From Pandoraea faecigallinarum (lineage in GTDB: Bacteria > Pseudomonadota > Gammaproteobacteria > Burkholderiales > Burkholderiaceae), in assembly GCF_001029105.3 (NCBI RefSeq), contig NZ_CP011807.3, forward strand, positions 1,240,001 through 1,304,000: 64,000 nt of DNA, in the 5' to 3' direction. The notes under the pieces are model-generated. The model saw only the letters and a list, made by a program, of their open reading frames with translations, did no database searches and was not told where the DNA came from. Positions within the stretch are counted from its first letter, which is position 1. The number at the start of each line of letters is the position of its first letter. Below, in pieces: positions 61,781 through 64,000 of this stretch. A program made the translations under genes and the position numbers.

Positions 61781-63154
61781 ATGAAGATCACCATCATCGG
61801 TTCCGGCTACGTCGGCCTTGTTACGGGTGCCTGTCTCGCAGACGTCGGCAATGACGTGTTCTGTCTCGACGTCGATCCGCGCAAGATCGAGATCCTGAAC
61901 AACGGCGGCGTGCCGATTCACGAACCGGGTCTCCAGGAAGTCATCGCACGCAACCGCGAAGCCGGTCGTCTGCAATTCTCGACGGACGTCGAGGCCTCCG
62001 TCGCGCACGGCGACGTGCAATTCATTGCGGTCGGCACGCCGCCGGACGAGGATGGCTCGGCCGACCTGCAATACGTCGTGGCCGCCGCACGCAATATCGG
62101 CCGGTATGCCAAGAGCTTCAAGGTCATCGTCGACAAATCGACGGTACCGGTCGGCACGGCCGACAAGGTGCGCGTGGCGGTGGCCGAAGAGCTTGCCAGG
62201 CGCGGTGAAGACGTGAAGTTCTCCGTCGTCTCCAATCCCGAATTCCTGAAAGAAGGGGCGGCGGTGGACGATTTCATGCGTCCGGATCGCATCGTGATCG
62301 GGGTGGACGACGATGCGAACGGTCAGCAGGCGCGCGCGATGATGAAGCGCCTGTATTCGCCGTTCAACCGCAATCACGAGCGCACGCTGTACATGGATGT
62401 CCGCTCGGCGGAATTCACGAAGTACGCCGCCAATGCCATGCTGGCGACGCGTATTTCGTTCATGAACGAACTGGCCAATCTGGCGGATCGCGTCGGTGTC
62501 GACATCGAGGACGTGCGCCAGGGCATCGGCTCGGACCCGCGTATCGGCTATCACTTCCTTTACGCTGGCTGCGGCTATGGTGGCTCGTGCTTCCCCAAGG
62601 ACGTGCAGGCGCTCGTACGCACAGCCGAAGACTACGGCCTGCCGCTGCGGATTCTTAACGCCGTGGAAGCCGTCAATGAAACGCAAAAGACGGTGCTCAT
62701 CGACAAGATCGTGTCGCGCCTCGGCGACGATCTCAAGGACAAGACGTTCGCCCTGTGGGGGCTGGCCTTCAAGCCGAACACGGACGACATGCGCGAAGCG
62801 CCGAGCCGTCGCGTGATCGCGGAACTGGTGCGCCGTGGCGCGCGCGTGCGTGCATATGACCCGGTGGCGCTCGATGAGGCGCGCCGCGTCGTGGCGCTGG
62901 ATTTCGCCGACGATGCTCAGGCGCACGGTCGCATCGAATTCTGCGCATCGCAGAACGATACGCTGACCGGTGCGGACGCGCTGGTCATCGTGACGGAATG
63001 GAAGGCTTTCCGCAGCCCGGATTTCGCCAAGGTCAAGTCGGCCTTGTCGCTGCCGCTGATCTTCGACGGTCGTAACCTGTACGATCCCGAGGCCATGCAG
63101 GAACTGGGCATCGAGTACCACGGCATCGGCCGCGGTCTGAGCGAGTCCGCTTGA
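61781..63154 (+). CDS. ugd: UDP-glucose 6-dehydrogenase
   Basis: 457 residues. NAD-binding start [20 protein letters not shown], catalytic Lys region [20 protein letters not shown] and the nucleophilic Cys in [34 protein letters not shown] belongs to the UDP-binding domain. It makes UDP-glucuronate, precursor of Ara4N lipid A modification and capsule sugars. Its place between lapB and rfaE1 keeps envelope genes together. Confidence 0.97.
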   Translation: MKITIIGSGYVGLVTGACLADVGNDVFCLDVDPRKIEILNNGGVPIHEPGLQEVIARNREAGRLQFSTDVEASVAHGDVQFIAVGTPPDEDGSADLQYVVAAARNIGRYAKSFKVIVDKSTVPVGTADKVRVAVAEELARRGEDVKFSVVSNPEFLKEGAAVDDFMRPDRIVIGVDDDANGQQARAMMKRLYSPFNRNHERTLYMDVRSAEFTKYAANAMLATRISFMNELANLADRVGVDIEDVRQGIGSDPRIGYHFLYAGCGYGGSCFPKDVQALVRTAEDYGLPLRILNAVEAVNETQKTVLIDKIVSRLGDDLKDKTFALWGLAFKPNTDDMREAPSRRVIAELVRRGARVRAYDPVALDEARRVVALDFADDAQAHGRIEFCASQNDTLTGADALVIVTEWKAFRSPDFAKVKSALSLPLIFDGRNLYDPEAMQELGIEYHGIGRGLSESA

Positions 63155-63171
63155 ATTTCGAGGAACGACGG

Positions 63172-64000
63172 ATGACTTCGACAGCAACTTCGTTGACGCG
63201 TACGGTTCAGGCGCCCGGCGTGCCCAAGGTGCCCCGCGAGGCGCTCACCCGTGCGCGCGTGCTGATCGTTGGCGACGTGATGCTCGATCGCTACTGGTTC
63301 GGCGACGTCAATCGCATTTCGCCGGAAGCGCCGGTGCCGGTGGTGCACGTCAAGCGCAACGAGGAACGGCTCGGCGGCGCGGCCAACGTGGCGCTCAACG
63401 CGACGTCGCTGGGCGCACAGGCCGGTCTGCTTTGTGTGCTCGGCGAGGACGAGCCGGCCGAGCGCGTAGTCGACATGCTCGACGCGAGCGGTGTGACGGC
63501 GTTCGTGACGCGCGATGCCGATCTGGCGACGACCATCAAGCTTCGCATCGTTTCGCGCCAGCAGCAGTTGCTGCGTATCGATTTCGAGAATCAACCGGCG
63601 CGCGAAGTGCTGCTTGCCGTACTCGATCAGTATCGTCAATTGCTCGCCAGCTACGATGTCGTGCTGCTCTCGGACTATGCCAAGGGCGGTCTCACGCACG
63701 TACAGCCGATGATCGAAGCGGCACGCGCGGCGGGCAAGGCCGTGCTCGTCGACCCCAAGGGCAGCGACTACGAGCGCTATCGCGGCGCGACGATCCTGAC
63801 GCCGAACCGCGCAGAGTTGCAGCAGGTTGTGGGCGAGTGGCGTTCCGAAGACGATCTGACCTCGCGCGCGCAGAATTTGCGCGAGTCGCTGGGGCTGGAG
63901 GCGCTGCTGCTTACCCGCTCGGAAGAGGGCATGACGCTCTTCACCGGCGGGGGGGCGCTGCACGTGCCGGCGCAGGCGCGCGAAGTGTATGACGTCTCGG
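63172..64000 (+). CDS. rfaE1: D-glycero-beta-D-manno-heptose-7-phosphate kinase, 3' end cut by the window
   Basis: 276 complete codons from the ATG at 63172 (GAGGAAC upstream) to the window edge, where the gene is still open. A PfkB/ribokinase-type protein: VLIVGDVMLDRYWFGDVNRI, RLGGAANVALNATSLGAQAG, DVVLLSDYAKGGL and VLVDPKGSDYERYRGATILT match the HldE/RfaE kinase domain. It acts in ADP-heptose synthesis for the LPS inner core. Whether an adenylyltransferase domain follows cannot be seen; many Burkholderiales encode it separately. Confidence 0.93.
   Translation, partial: MTSTATSLTRTVQAPGVPKVPREALTRARVLIVGDVMLDRYWFGDVNRISPEAPVPVVHVKRNEERLGGAANVALNATSLGAQAGLLCVLGEDEPAERVVDMLDASGVTAFVTRDADLATTIKLRIVSRQQQLLRIDFENQPAREVLLAVLDQYRQLLASYDVVLLSDYAKGGLTHVQPMIEAARAAGKAVLVDPKGSDYERYRGATILTPNRAELQQVVGEWRSEDDLTSRAQNLRESLGLEALLLTRSEEGMTLFTGGGALHVPAQAREVYDVS

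Noticed and set aside
1-64000. CRISPR array, rRNA genes or complete insertion sequences
   Set aside because: I found no regularly spaced repeats, no rRNA-like stretches and no transposase gene; the only DNA recombinases are the integrase and the serine recombinase.

Overview
This window is a stretch of chromosome from a beta-proteobacterium of the order Burkholderiales. The gene order and high-GC coding style (gyrA, serC-pheA-tyrA-aroA, cmk-rpsA-ihfB-lapA-lapB, a short and a long ilvD side by side) suggest Burkholderiaceae; Pandoraea or a close relative is my best guess, from recall rather than a search.

Bases 1-8776 are accessory DNA with lower GC and short genes. A 19-bp direct repeat at 1714-1732 and 8758-8776 (the latter inside the 3' end of a tRNA-Leu(CAA) gene) bounds a 7-kb integrative element. 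It carries a tyrosine integrase next to the tRNA, a serine recombinase with its own promoter and operator boxes, a minus-strand run of small phage-like genes (ribbon-helix-helix-like protein, DUF1376-like protein, FDXHR-type zinc protein, several unknowns, and two related proteins of 299 and 102 residues), and a plus-strand pair of genes for HEPN-like proteins. No capsid, portal or terminase gene is seen, so it looks like a phage satellite or cryptic remnant with cargo. Outside the repeat, bases 1-1713 hold a broken DNA methyltransferase and a third HEPN-like protein, probably from an older insertion.

Bases 8850-29450 return to the core: a lone periplasmic ABC binding protein, an Omp85-type barrel plus a second barrel protein with a likely frameshift, then cysB, a sulfite exporter, cysH-cysD-cysN-cobA (assimilatory sulfate reduction and siroheme), a very large toxin-like gene interrupted by two in-frame TAG codons, cbiX, lptG-lptF, pepA-holC, a DUF2486-like gene and a cytochrome c.

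Bases 29700-46270 hold two dihydroxy-acid dehydratase genes with a divergent LysR regulator, lgt, and a complete malonate utilisation locus: matR (GntR) divergent from a TRAP transporter (matPQM), malonyl-CoA decarboxylase (matA), an enoyl-CoA hydratase and malonyl-CoA synthetase (matB). A SIMPL-domain protein, an EVE-domain protein and a ferritin-like protein follow.

Bases 46310-64000 are housekeeping: an OmpA-like protein, gyrA (with Ala at position 83), a DUF2059 protein, the serC-pheA-tyrA-aroA aromatic/serine cluster, an NRAMP transporter with a Fur-type box between aroA and cmk, then cmk, rpsA, ihfB, lapA, lapB, ugd and the start of rfaE1 (cut by the window edge).
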